Origin: Coprinus comatus
Lineage: Eukaryota > Basidiomycota > Agaricomycetes > Agaricales > Agaricaceae
DNA length: 64,000 bases
NCBI GenBank assembly: GCA_034638255.1
Contig: JAWPGT010000038.1
Location: 145,520-209,519 of the forward strand
Direction: 5' to 3'
Under the pieces are notes generated by a model, which worked only from the letters and a program-made list of their open reading frames with translations, did not search any database and was not told where the DNA came from. How positions within the stretch are numbered: the first letter of the stretch is position 1; each line of letters starts with the position of its first letter. The position numbers were made by a program, and so were the translations under genes. Positions 22,120 to 33,525 of the stretch are shown one piece after another.

Positions 22120-24028
22120 AAGTCCCAACAGACTCATCGGTTTGAATCCCATATTCATGATCGACTTCCACTATCAATTACGGAGGCTAAACTGGCACGA
22201 GTATCTCTGTTACTCACTGGCATTCCATGCGTTCGCCTCGTAAATCGGAAACATGAGACTGTTACTCTTGAATCTTTACCAGCCGAACCGCTTTACAACT
22301 GGAAAAGTACGCTATCACTCAAATTGGTAAGCTCAGTCACGCCTTGTGCTGGTGCTTTTACACATCTTAAAAAGACCCAATAACTTGTCACAAAGTCTAG
22401 TGCAATGCTGCGCGTGAGGCGGAAGAACCGATCGGTGCTCGGTAGGAAGAAGAATTTGAAGACTACATCGGAAGAGCTAAAGAAATGGTGCTTGCGTCGA
22501 ATTCCAGCATCTTTATTGTGGAAGACAACAACGTATCCCTCGATGTTCCTTCATAACCGGCGTTCTCTCGATGCAAGGAGCGACATTACGTTTTGTCACA
22601 TTATACATGGTAGTCGATGGATGATAGTTGCCGCCTTGGCTGGTTTTATCTACCACGTCTACCTTGACAGTCCAGAACGAAAATGTCAGAAATTGGTCAA
22701 TCTGGGCCGTGAATGGGGGGAATACCCTTGCAATTTGGGTTGATGATTCGAAACGCCGGTTATCTTTCCATTGCTACTATGATTTGACATATGACAGACA
22801 TGACACGAAAACCATCATCCATTGACATCTATCAAGTCGATCTAGTTGACCATGGGACTGATGCTAACCTTGTTGCAAAGCGTATCTCAAACCTTTTCTC
22901 TCGTAGGCCTGGTTTCTCTGCGACATTCAACCGCCATTACTACGTTGATCGATATACCAGGAAAAAAAATTAGAGGAATTCGAATATTCCATTATGAAGA
23001 TGCTCTTAGTACCAATGATAAGAAGGAAACGCTTCACATAGTGATACAAGTTCCTTCCTGTGCAGAACCCTCACAGGCGAGTTTTCATCCCCAGTAGGTC
23101 AATCGAGAACATTCCTCTAACATTCTGACAGTTTTTGTCATTCATCACCAACCTCTGCTTCGTGGTACACACGCAACTTGAATTCGCTCGAGTTTTTTAT
23201 TATTAAAAACCCTCACATGATTCCTACAAACACAAGGGGAAGTCGGTGCTATATTCAGCATTGCGGTGTCGGCAGTGATGGATAATGCGTATCTCACTAC
23301 CTTATCGCTCTTTTCATGCAACGCGGATAGTCCTATTTGCAGAAAACAAATTCAAAGGAATATTCATCTGTGGGGTTGAGTTCGGCGTTGACTGAGAGTC
23401 GAGAGTATAATGAAAGTAGAATAAAAAAAAGGAAGATAAATAATGGGAACTTGCAACGAAGGTAGGGGAAAAGTAACTTGTATTATCGAGTCAGTCCGAA
23501 CACTAATATATGCGAGAACACGAGGCTATTAAGTAAAAGAAAGACCTGCATACTAGATGGTGTTATATGTAAAGATAAACGAGCGCAAATGAAAAACGGA
23601 GTCGAAGTCGAAACACTACACTAAAAACACCCATTCGGGCAGGGCTGAGCCCCTTTGAATAAGAGAATGGAAATTAAGAGAGAAAAGAAAGAAAGAAACG
23701 AAAAGAAAAGAAAAGAAAGGAAATATTACGATGAGTCATATTCTAAGCCATCAGTCACGTCCAGCCGTCACGTCCCCCCTACACATCCCTCATAATAACC
23801 CAACAAATTCTACTGCTACGATGCTTGGAGAATACAACGCAGATTCATTCCGGATTCGCGAGACGCATTGTAGTCCATCAACCGCAGTTGTACTAGACTC
23901 CTCTACAATGGATATCATACTTTATGAGTGGAATCATTGGAACTCATGTCGTGATTCAAGTCCAAGGATTTGACATCGTGCATGGATCATTTGATCTCGG
24001 TGCATTGACTTTTGGTGAAGAGTTGTGA
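22120..24028 (+). pseudogene. F-box gene copy, disrupted by stops and a solo LTR
   Basis: Homologous along its length to the F-box gene at 27491-29077. Visible blocks are VRLVNRKHETVTLESLPAEP (F-box start, about 22235), EELKKWCLRRIPASLLWKTT, GSRWMIVAALAGFIYHVYLD, IDIYQVDLVDHGTDANLVAK, RGIRIFHYEDALS, FLSFITNLCFVVHT (about 23130), ENKFKGIFI (about 23345), then after the insertion PHNNPTNSTATMLGEYNADS (from 23788) and FDLGALTFGEEL (end). Frameshifts occur at about 22740 and 22965, stops elsewhere, and the inserted element splits the last exon. The copy stops at 24028, where an opposite-strand copy begins. Confidence 0.75.
23369..23783. mobile_element. solo LTR, 415 bp
   Basis: Starts TGTGGGGTTGAG and ends CGTCCCCCCTACA, so it has LTR-style TG...CA ends and a short imperfect inverted terminal repeat (TGTGGGG / TGTAGGGG). 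It is flanked by the 4-base direct repeat CATC (23365-23368 and 23784-23787). Removing the element plus one CATC exactly restores the F-box reading frame (GIFI then PHNNP), as in the intact paralogue GIFIPHNDP. The interior is AT-rich with purine tracts and no coding capacity, as expected of a solo LTR left by recombination. Confidence 0.75.
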
Positions 24029-24582
24029 CTGTCGAGGTCGACGTGGTAGATAAAACCAGCCAAGGTGGCAACTATCATCCATCGACCGCCAGGTATAATG
24101 CAACAAAATTCAATGTGACTTCTTTCATTGAGATAACAGTCCTTCTCAACGAACGTGGAAGGACTTGCTGTTTTCCACAGCAATGACGCTCGAATTCGAC
24201 GCAAGCACCATTTTTGAAGCTCCTCTGGTGATTATTCATCCAGTTGTTCTTCCAGACGCGCCCCTATCGTGTTTTCCAGTTCACGTGCTACGTTGCACCA
24301 TACTTTGTGAGAATTCATCAAGTCATAAAAAAAACTTGGAAGTCTAATGAAAGTATGCATGACCTCCCGAAAAAAATACACGACACTTACCATTTTAAAT
24401 GATAACATGTTATCCCAGTCAAGATATCCAATAACCTCGTGAAGCACTTCGACTGGCAAAGACTCAGTCTTAACAGTTTTCCGAACTATAAGGCGTTGGG
24501 TACATTGAATGAAACTGGGAAAGAGAAGACATAGATATCCGAGCCAGCTCAATATCTGATGTTGAACGTAGTCAGTGGGCAT
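24029..24582 (-). pseudogene. truncated F-box gene copy (5' half only)
   Basis: Begins MPTDYVQHQILSWLGY (24582) and carries KTVKTESLPVEVLHEVIGYL, NSHKVWCNVARELENTIGAR, LEEQLDE, IEFCCIIPGGRWMIVATLAG and FIYHVDLDS, matching the first two exons of the F-box gene at 27491-29077. Homology stops abruptly at HVDLDS (24029), where the partner gene continues PERKC. From that base on, the DNA belongs to the opposite-strand copy. It includes a stop near LDE (about 24232) and so is a dead half-gene. Confidence 0.7.
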
Positions 24583-25844
24583 CAGTGGGCATCTGGTGGA
24601 TATAACCTGATTCAAATAGGACTTGTAAACTTTAAACCATGACACACGTGTCGGGCACATGCCGCCACGTGCCAGAGATCTCCGGTAGGTATCTAGCATC
24701 ATCGCTCTCAGATCGCTCTTAAGTTTATCCAAGATCTCTATGGTTAAGAGAGTATTCATTTTTCTTTGTAACCCCTCCTTCATTGTGTTTTTGTAGTACA
24801 CATGCAATCTCTATGCTCCAATTCTGTGTCACGACTCACCACACCGTATAATAATTGGTTCAAAACCCGTTCGGCCAGGAAAGTATTCAGAATAGGCGTG
24901 TTCGTGTGTAATGTCCTTTGCAAAAAAAAATAATATCATTGTTTTTTGTATGTTAACCATTCGAGGACTATTTATATTCTGGTCTCTTGTAATGACATGA
25001 GCCCAAATTTAATCATGATTTTACATCATACTAACGTATTCCCAGACATTGATCTATAATTACTACTAACACTCATGTATATAAAGTAACGAGGTTCCCA
25101 ATGCCTTACCACTCCTCTTCTTCTCCCTCAACCATTCATATCCCACACGCACCACAATAGTAATAGCCAGTGACAGACCATTCGAGGTATCCACGTCCTC
25201 GTTCTAAACAGTCAGTTCTCTATTATATCATCCTTTTATCTCTTGCTCTACCCATCCATAGACCCTGCCCATCCAACCCACCGAGGCTCCGTTGTACAAA
25301 AACCGAATACTATAAAACGGAACAGATGCACAATTTTCAGACAAACCTGAGACAGAGACCAGACACATACTTGAGACGATAGTAGTAATAAGTAGACGAT
25401 ATACGAAAAAGGAGAAAGGAAAAAAATATAGAAACAAACTATACGACGAACACGACAATATGAGAGGGATATAGAGGGGTACGAGAGAATCAAGAATACC
25501 CTTCCCTTCTTTACATATAATGTGGTATATTCGCAATAGCAGGAATCCTTCTCAACAAATGTTATTTGTTATCTGTAGTTACTCTGTAACGGCTCGTGAA
25601 ACATAGGTTCTCCTATAGGTTGATATGGGCAGAATAGTACTATATATCAAATCAATTAATACATCATAATTACAACTAATCCAGTTTCATCGATCATCGC
25701 TGAGCGCTGAGCTGCGGTGGCTGGCTCAAGGGTTGTGTGATATAGAATACTCTTTTTAATCCCATACAGAATGGGTTGCACCATTAATACGTGGAGCGAT
25801 TTGTAGGAATGAACAGCAAGGTATATCATAGTAATAATAACAGC
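24583..25844. other. intergenic, mainly duplicated DNA
   Basis: No gene. About 24935-25565 is a diverged duplicate of 32560-33525 (listed separately); the flanks (24583-24934 and 25566-25844) show nothing recognisable apart from A-rich runs. Confidence 0.5.
24935..25565. repeat. segmental duplication, copy 1 (of 32560-33525)
   Basis: Ordered matches to 32560-33525: the block beginning TTTTTGTATGTTAACCATTC (24942) and 32562; the CCAATGCCTTACC block (25098 and 32731) with CATTCATATCCCACA; TACAAAAACCGAA...ACTATAAAAC (25296 and 32965); CATACTTGAGACGATAG (25367 and 33032); and ATAATGTGGTATA-TCGCAATAGCAGGA (25519 and 33479). The last block encodes, on the minus strand, the final codons of the histidine kinase (LLRRIPAIANIPHYM and stop, compared with [15 protein letters not shown]). 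This copy therefore carries a severed kinase tail plus its downstream region. Confidence 0.75.
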
Positions 25845-27490
25845 TCATGAAGGAGGAATTCCGTCAAGCACATAGAACAATTGCTGAAGAATAGGATCGT
25901 AAAATATAATCCGGCACATGTCTTCTCCAATCACTAGAGTACGCCTCCAAAACAAAAGATGTTTAAAGTTTTTCACTTCGAACGATGTTACTTCAGACCC
26001 GTTACCACTCCATTCATAACGAATAGTGTCCAGTTGAATTCCTTGGTCTCGAATCACGAGTGTGGTTCTCAAGCCGCAAGCCATCGTGAATTCGGAAGCT
26101 TGACAATGATACTTTCCAAGTTGGGTGACCGTATGATTTTTCAAGGGATCGTCATGGGGTACAGATATTCCCAAGAACTCGTTCTGGGCAAAGACAACTA
26201 TACGTGTTTCATGGGGCAATTGGAATGGAAGTGACATCTGAACATCAGGGTTCTCAGATATGTTAATCTTGAATGCTTTCCTAATCGCACGAGGTTTGAA
26301 CGAGTTGTCATATGGAATAACGACGCAGAATTGCAACATGGTTTGCATGTGCACCACAAACCAAAAAGAGGCTATGAAATGGAAAAACTGCGATGGAATG
26401 AATACTCGGGTGACCAATGGACCATAAAGAACAGCTAAACTTACTAATGATCGTTCGGTTATACAACGTTGAGTTTCAAACTCGAAAACGTGCCTCGGTT
26501 CGTCACAATCTACATGATAATGAAAGAACTGAATTTTCATCGTGTTTGGCATCAAGAACTGCTCAATGTAATAATTGTTATTCAATGCTGTGCCGTCACC
26601 TGGACGTGGGGAGAAGAACGTTGAAAGAAGGGTTGCAGTCAGGTTCGCAGCAGACCCATGTCCGACCAGATCAACTTGATAGATTCTGACACGATATGGA
26701 GATCGTTTCGTTTCTGTATACGTTACATTTTGAGCTGGGAATGACGATGTCATGAAACTGATTAGTACCTGTAGCAGATATTCGGAAGGATAACCGCCGT
26801 TTTGAGTGGTCCACCCAGATTGCATGGAGGTGTTGCTCAGTGCGCTCTAGGTTAATTAACTCGTGACACTTTCGTTCTGAACTGTCAAGGTCGATAAAGT
26901 AGATGAAGCCCAGATTCGTAGCTGTTATCATCCACCGACCACCAGGAATGATGCGAGTAAACTTGACATCACCCTGGAACATGACCTCATATTCAGTACA
27001 AGGAAACAGATAATCATCTGTTGTCTTCCACGCTGTCGAAGCTCGATGTCGTTGCAAGCACCATTTTTGTAATTCTTCTCCAGTATAAGCTTCTAGTTCT
27101 TCTTCCAATCGTGCTCCTGTTGTGGATTCCAGATCATGCGCAATGCGGCTCCAGATTAGTTGGGAGTTGGTGGCAGAACAAAATAACTTCGAAGTCTGAA
27201 ACGAATGCACGATTAGAGTACTGATGATAAAGAAAAACACGTTTTGAACATGCCTGTTTGAGTGACAAAATGCTTTTCCAGTCCAGGTACGCGATGACCT
27301 CTTGTAAAAGCTCCGGTGGCAAAGATTCAATTGCACTTGTTTCATGTTTCCAATTTATGATCCGAAGCCAAGAGTGCAAGTACACAGAGAAGGATGTCAT
27401 AATCCTGGAGGTTTTAGAGACACAGGACCCGGAAAGCGCAGGCAGGCGAATAGGAGTGGTGTGTACCAGTTGATTAGTGGGCATTTCCAT
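25845..27490 (-). CDS. F-box protein, downstream half of a fused pair
   Basis: F-box module with LPPELLQEVIAYLDWKSILSLKQ (about 27255-27330), RIAHDLESTTGARLEEELE, PGGRWMITATNLGFIYFIDL, RVRIYQVDLVGHGSAANL, FFHFIASFWFVVHMQ, HETRIVVFAQNEFLGISVPH and C terminus YVLDGIPPS. Exons: 27490-27254, 27195-26769, 26713-26445 and 26387-25845, phases consistent. The first intron uses a GC donor (CAG|GCATGT). Upstream, the reading frame continues without a stop into the F-box gene at 27491-29077, so the ATG given here (MEMPTNQ) is only the likely ancestral start. As translated, both halves form one 970-residue protein. Expected role: SCF substrate adaptor; substrate unknown. Confidence 0.75.
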
Positions 27491-29077
27491 ATGAATAGGC
27501 TTCCCATCAATTATTCTTATGGATGGGTCATCACAATACTGATAAAAAACCATCCGGCAGAGCTCTTCGCCAAAAGTTAAAGTACCAAGTTCATATGATC
27601 CGGGTGTAATGTCAAACCTTTGGACCTCAAATACGACAGGAGTCCCATCATGATTCCAGTCATAATGGATGATATCCATTGTGGAGTGGTCTAACACAAC
27701 TGTGGTTGAAGGGCTACAGTGCATATCAAGAATCCGAAATGAGTTTGCGTTGTATTCGCCAAGTATCGTAAGGGTGGAATTCTTCGGGTCATTATGAGGG
27801 ATGAATATTCCTATAAATTTGTTTTCTGCGAATAGGACTATCCGCGTTGCATGAGGAGAGCGATAGGGTGGTGAAATACGCATATCCTTCACGGCCGGCA
27901 CCGCAATACTGAATATAGCGTTGACTTCCTTGGGTTTGTAGGAATCATGGGAAGGTGTAATAATAAAAAACTCCAGAGAATTATGCGTGTGTACCACGAA
28001 GCAGAACGTGGTGATGAAGGACAAGAACTGTCAGAAGGTCAAAGGTTGTTCACAATGTACAACAAATTAAAACTTGCCCGCGAGGGTCCCACACAAGAAG
28101 GATCGGTCAATACTATGTGAGAGGTTTCTTCATCATCACGGGAGGGAACATCCTCATAATGAAAGATCCGAATTCCGCTTGTTTTCTTCGTGGCATATCG
28201 ATCAACGTAATAATGTCCATTCAATGTCGCAGAGTAGCAAGGCCCTGGTGAGGATAGGCTTGAAATATGTTTTGCAACAAGGTTAACGTCTGTACCCTGG
28301 CCAACTAGATCGACTTGATAGATGTCAATGGACGCTGGTTTGCGTTGCTCGTCTGTAATATGTTGAGTCTTGGCCATGGATGTTGAATCAAGAAAATCCC
28401 ACCTGTGATAGAAATACGAAAAGATAGCTGGTGTTTTGAATCATTGACCCAAATTGCATAAAAATTGCAGTTCTCCTTCCTTTCCAGACTGACTAACTCC
28501 TGGCATTTTCGTTCTGGACTGTCTAGGTCGACGTGGTAGATAAATCCGGCGTAAGTACAGACTATCATCCACCGACCACCAGGTATAACGCAACAAAATA
28601 GAATTTTACTCTCATCATTAAGATAACATTCCTTACGAAGCGACCTGGAAGGATCTATCGTTTTCCACGATAAGGATGCACGAATTCGACGCAAGCACCA
28701 TTTTTGCAGTTCATTTGGTGTATAGTCATCCAATTCTTTTTCCAGACGTGCACCAATCGTGCATTCCAGTTCATGCGCCACGTTGCACCATACTTTGTGA
28801 GAATTGACCAAGTCACGAAAGAACTTGGAGGTCTAATGAAAATATATGTAAATTTGTAATAGAGTACAAGGATGGAACCCACCATTTTGAGTGATAGCAT
28901 GCTGTCCCATTCGAGATACCCCGTAACCCTAAGAAGCACTTCGGCTGGTAAAGATTCAATAGTCACAGTTCCTCGTTTCAAATTTATTAGGCGTGCAGAT
29001 CGAATGAAATGAAGCAAGAGAGTATAGACATATTCAAGCCAGCTTAATCTTCGCGGTTGAGAATCGCAGTCGGACAT
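27491..29077 (-). CDS. F-box protein, upstream half of a fused pair
   Basis: Begins MSDCDSQPRRLSWLEYV (29077). Exons 29077-28883, 28832-28403, 28352-28078, then 28027 onward, all in phase. The F-box is ESLPAEVLLRVTGYLEWDSM; then TSKFFRDLVNSHKVWCNVAH, PGGRWMIVCTYAGFIYHVDL, IDIYQVDLVGQGTDVNLVAK, IRIFHYEDVPSRDDEETSH, FLSFITTFCFVVHTHNS, FIGIFIPHNDPKNSTLTILG and EELCRMVFYQY. The third intron (28077-28028) has a GC donor (CGG|GCAAGT). Paralogues end about here with LDGIPPS or LDGTPRR plus a stop; this one reads IDGKPIHMEMPTNQ straight into the next F-box gene, without a stop. It is the best-preserved relative of the pseudogenes at 22120-24582. Confidence 0.75.
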
Positions 29078-29306
29078 GGATGTAAGGGGTCAAACCAGTT
29101 TTGGGCAAGGAGTACATGCCAAGTGCACCTCTGGTGCACGTCTCTGAACGACCACGCGCCGCGCACGTGCTGCGCATCATATGATATCATAAGTATACAT
29201 ACTAGTCCCTGAATTATTTAACTGAGATAATGAAAAGCAATAAAGCAAGCAACCCGAAGCACTGTATCTTACTGCAGCACATCAGCATAAAGACAAGTAG
29301 AGATCA

Positions 29307-31621
29307 TGACTGACTTCCATTTACAAACCCCACTATCCATTACCTTGTAGCCACTCCCCTGCCTCATTCCAATAGATTTCCACCCTCTATTCCATGCCGA
29401 GTTAGGGTCTATTCTTCTCAGCCAAAATATTATATCTTGACATTACTCTTGGTCATTAGATCTCGCTGCTAAATTCACAAAGGAGCTCGCAACAGCTAAC
29501 AGTCCGGAAGAACATAGCGCTGTGTTTCTCAAATTCACTAGGACTATTCTCACCACTGTTTTGGGTAAGGGGAGATGGACAGCGCATGAATTTTCAGGAG
29601 TGATGTACCTGATCAAACAAATTGGGGAGAACCAAAACGAGCAGTTGTGTTCCCGAGTCCTCAAAATCATTTCGGACGAGACAGTTGTCCACAAAATCAT
29701 GGTAGGTAACCAAAATACAACTATACCCCTTATACAATCTGCCCGCTGAATTTCAATTAGCTCCTTTCAATGTCCCACCTGGAACTCCTTGATGCCTACC
29801 GTCTTGGGGTAATATTTAGCAAAATCCAAAAAGATCAAGTTGACGATCTCGTGACGACCAAGCTTCCTGCACACTTTCAACGCTCTAAGGGTCCTCTATT
29901 AACAGATAAGGTTGTAAAAGAAATTCACAAAAAAGTTTGCCATACGGCTCGCACCGACAAGTCTCCGGTACGTCAGATCTTTAGACCTGGCGTCATTTAA
30001 CAGAGCACTCATGTATATTTATGTAGGATGAAAAAACATCATTGGCTATAATTGATACGATCACCTCTAACGCGGGAAATTTTCTTTCACATTATACCTA
30101 CCTATCTCGACATAAAGAGCTACGCCTCTCAACACTCAGCAAATATTCTCTTCCCCTTGAACTCACCCACGAAGCGCAACAGCGAGAGTTTGTATTATCC
30201 GACCATCGAAATACCCGGAGCAAGACTCGTAAACTCCCCCCCACTCGTTATACCCTATTCCTTACCGGCAGCGTTGATTACGGGTTTGTGACCACCACAC
30301 CTCCTCTATCGGTCACCAAAGAGTTGGACGACGTACTTGAGGATGAGATAGACCTACAGAGGATGTATTTATTTCGGGACCTGATTGAAGGAACATGTAC
30401 GTGAACTGAATCCAATAATTTTATTCAAAAAGTTTCTAATTCTTTAACTTGAGAAGGCGAAAAGTACAAGAAGTCTCCATATTTTAAACTCTCGGTAGAG
30501 CTTAAAAATGCCTGCAAAGAATTGACAGCCGAGTTCGCGCGCATAGAGGGGAATCCTGAGAAGGTTAAGCATGACATATGTTTCCTAGAAGCCAAACGAC
30601 TTGATGCGCACGTACAAGGTACAGTACATACACCCGTGATATGATCACCACGATTTGCTCGATCTTAACTAACATGAAGAGTGTTTTACTAGGGGATGAC
30701 GATCAGACGTCAAAGTTCAAATCACTAACTTTCAACGGTGAAGGACTTCAAGATGCTATTAAACAAATTGAAACATATCGACCTGGTGCTGAAATCTTAA
30801 GCTCTGCGTCAAGTGATTTTGACAACATAACAAAATTTAATAAAGTACGTACAATTACATCATATTCTCCTTTTACATTAGTCACGAAGTTTGGTGCCAC
30901 TTTTTACAGGAAGTAAAGAAGATCTTCAGAAACATGCCCAAGACTGCGGTTCCAAAGCAGAAGCATAACAAGAGGAAATTAACGGACCACTTGGTGCAGG
31001 TGATTGGACAATGTTTAACTGCCATGTAAGTCTGATCTATGATATCTCCAGTTTGCGATCTGACGTACAACTCTGATTAACATATTCAATGTTCAACGTT
31101 CAACAGTGGGAAGGGAGATGGATCACAGAAATTCGCTTTATCCAATGGGGGGGATTGGATCTTTGGGCTGGTGACCATCGATAAAGGCAAGAGGATATGC
31201 CAACATACGGATGTTATTTCAATTCCTCTTCCTCCCGCTAAGGACCTTAAAGCCGTTCGCTCCAATATTCGCTTATTCCGTCCAGGCACGGATGATGGAG
31301 GTGCTAATACCACCTCTGGCTTTACACTTATTGACTCGGATTCAGTAACTGAAATCACAGAGGGTATAGAGAAAAGAGCTGAGCAAGAAACATCCAATAT
31401 TTTGCCATTGAATGTGCTCGATCCTATGGAAGACTTTCATGCAAATTCAAGTAATTTCCAAAAAGTAGTGATGTTGCTCATAGCATGGGTAAGCATATCC
31501 AACACATTGCCTGGATTAAAAATTTTAATCATGATTTACACAAATTATGTGACAACAGATGGCGATACATAAAGATAAGCTTAGGAGGTACTTACCACCA
31601 GTGCCTACAAACGAGCTCTGA
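29307..31621 (+). CDS. unrecognised multi-exon protein
   Basis: No known family recognised. Exons joinable in one frame: about 29456-29703 (LAAKFTKELATANSPEEHSA...), 29762-29968, 30028-30398, about 30457-30612, about 30681-30845, 30911-31025, 31106-31485 and 31557-31621, ending RRYLPPVPTNEL. All junctions use GT/AG. The protein is hydrophilic, rich in Lys, Asp and Thr, with no signal peptide, membrane helix or coiled coil obvious; DDDQTSKFKSLTFNGEGLQD and GDWIFGLVTIDKGKRICQH are its most distinctive stretches. The first exon is uncertain: 29307 (MTDFHLQTPL) is the nearest upstream ATG, but its splice phase does not fit, so the true start may differ. Intact frame over eight exons argues for a living gene. 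It lies between F-box copies on the opposite strand. Confidence 0.6.
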
Positions 31622-32147
31622 AGACTTCTCTCGGTCATATTTGGCATTCCTCATATCTTTTCTGAATTTCCTCCCTTTTTTCTCAACGAACACTTCAACG
31701 CTTGGACATCCATTTTCCACATATCAGTCTGTACAACAGTAGCTTCGTCTCTTTCCGGGCGCACCTGTAGTAACAGTTGTTTGGTGTAGGTCGTATGGCT
31801 TAGATGCAACCGCCTAGGTGTATATAGTTTTTTATTCATGTTTGACCTTAGGCCTGGTGTCTCCTTTGTTTCTTTTGTACTTGTAGGTTGAGGTTGTACT
31901 CGTCACTGGTCACTTCTAAGTTTCCAAGTGATTCCCTAAACGTGTTACGTACTGATGTTCAACTCTCGAATGTCTAACTCTAGTCACACAGTTGTATATA
32001 ATCTTGACGGCAGACTATAAGCCAATTATTATCAATGTTCTTAGTATAGGAGAAGAAATCATGGATAAGTACTATAGTAAATAGGGCGGATGACTCTGAG
32101 GTTTCTTGCTACAAAACGTGGAAGCTGAATGGATCATTCAATGGATT
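31622..32147. other. intergenic, nothing recognised
   Basis: 3' flank of the unrecognised gene and spacer before an F-box remnant. No coding or structural signal seen. Confidence 0.4.
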
Positions 32148-32367
32148 TCCGTGAGTGGTACAAGACCTAGGAGAGCAAGTGGACACCATTCGGTATGAAT
32201 GGTCTAGTGGTGATGGTTGTGCAACATCGTTTGAAGTGAAACGGTTTGAGCCTTCTTTTTTTTCGAGGACTAATATTGTTCTTGAGGAAGAAATGTGCCG
32301 GATTATTTTATATGACGACATCTCTGCTGAGTTCATCTATGTTCTAGATGGAACTCCTAGACGGTAG
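32148..32367 (+). pseudogene. F-box gene remnant, last exon only
   Basis: Encodes VDTIRYEWSSGDGCATSFEV...EEEMCRIILYDDISAEFIYV followed by LDGTPRR and a stop, matching the C terminus of the F-box gene at 25845-27490 (LDTIRYEWSGNGSEVTSFEV, GEDMCRIIFYD, YVLDGIPPS). Nothing of the rest of that gene is found upstream, so it is a terminal fragment left by duplication or deletion. Confidence 0.7.
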
Positions 32368-32559
32368 AAAAAAAGTGAAGATGAGCGGTATAACGTACTA
32401 GATAAGTGGGATGTGCTTGTATTAAATAAAAATAATCTTGAACATCTACTTTGTGCCACCCACTTCTGTAGCCATTCCATGACTGTTTAGTCGTTCAACT
32501 TTCTTATCACCTTCTCGACTTCAAGATCTAGAAGCTACTCTTATCCTCACTCTTGTTTG

Positions 32560-33525
32560 GTTTTTGTATGTTATCCATTCAAGGGACTATTTATATTCTG
32601 GTTTCCTTGTAATGACACATGAACCCAATTTTAGCTATGATTTAACTGACGTCATATTATACTGACGTCATTCCCGGACATTGTTCTATAATTACTACTG
32701 ACCTCACCCATATAGAATAACGAGGCTCCCAATGCCTTACCGTTCCTCCCCTCTTACCTTAACCCATTCATATCCCACATGCACTACAATGGACAAAATT
32801 CGTGATAGTCCATTCGACGTATCCTCACACTCGTCCTCGTCCCCGTCCCAAACAATATCAGTTCTCTTATATCACCCTTTTTTTCCCGTTAGTGTAGCCA
32901 TATCCAATCCGCGACTTCAAAGACACAAAAACAAGAGAAATCGAAATAAAAGAAAATATATTGTACAAAAACCGAAAACTATAAAACAAAACAGATGCAT
33001 AATTTGCAGACAAATTTGAGATAGACAAGACATATACTTGAGACGATAGAGTAAGTAGGATGATATAGAGAGAAAAAAATAGGAAAGAAATAGGGACGAA
33101 CTAGACGATACGACGATATGGGATACGAGAATGCGAGAGAGAGAGGAAGAAATAGAGACAGACGGAGAAACAGAGGAACAGAGGGAGAGCGTTATATAAG
33201 ATCGTAAGGAAAGCAGAAAGATCATAAAATGTTCAAACAAACAAAAAGTCAAAACACATGAAGGGGAAATCAAGGTATGTAGGGTAACTAAAATGGAAAA
33301 CACAGGACACCAACATCGCTTGCAAAGAAGGTGACGAAAGGGAGAAAGGTAAACAAAAAAAAATAAAAGTGCGAAGTAAATGCAAATAACGAATGGCGAA
33401 ACAAAAAAGAAGAAACAAGAACACCCTTCCCATCACCAACCCGACTTTCCCACAACTACACCGACCCTTCTTCACGCATAATGTGGTATACTCGCAATAG
33501 CAGGAGCCCTTCTCAACAAATAATG
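32560..33525. repeat. segmental duplication, copy 2 (parent, 3' flank of the histidine kinase)
   Basis: Parent of the copy at 24935-25565: the same ordered blocks plus about 300 extra bases of purine-rich DNA (33060-33440). It includes the last 50 or so bases of the intact histidine kinase coding sequence (stop at 33474-33472), which identifies the direction of copying. Confidence 0.7.
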
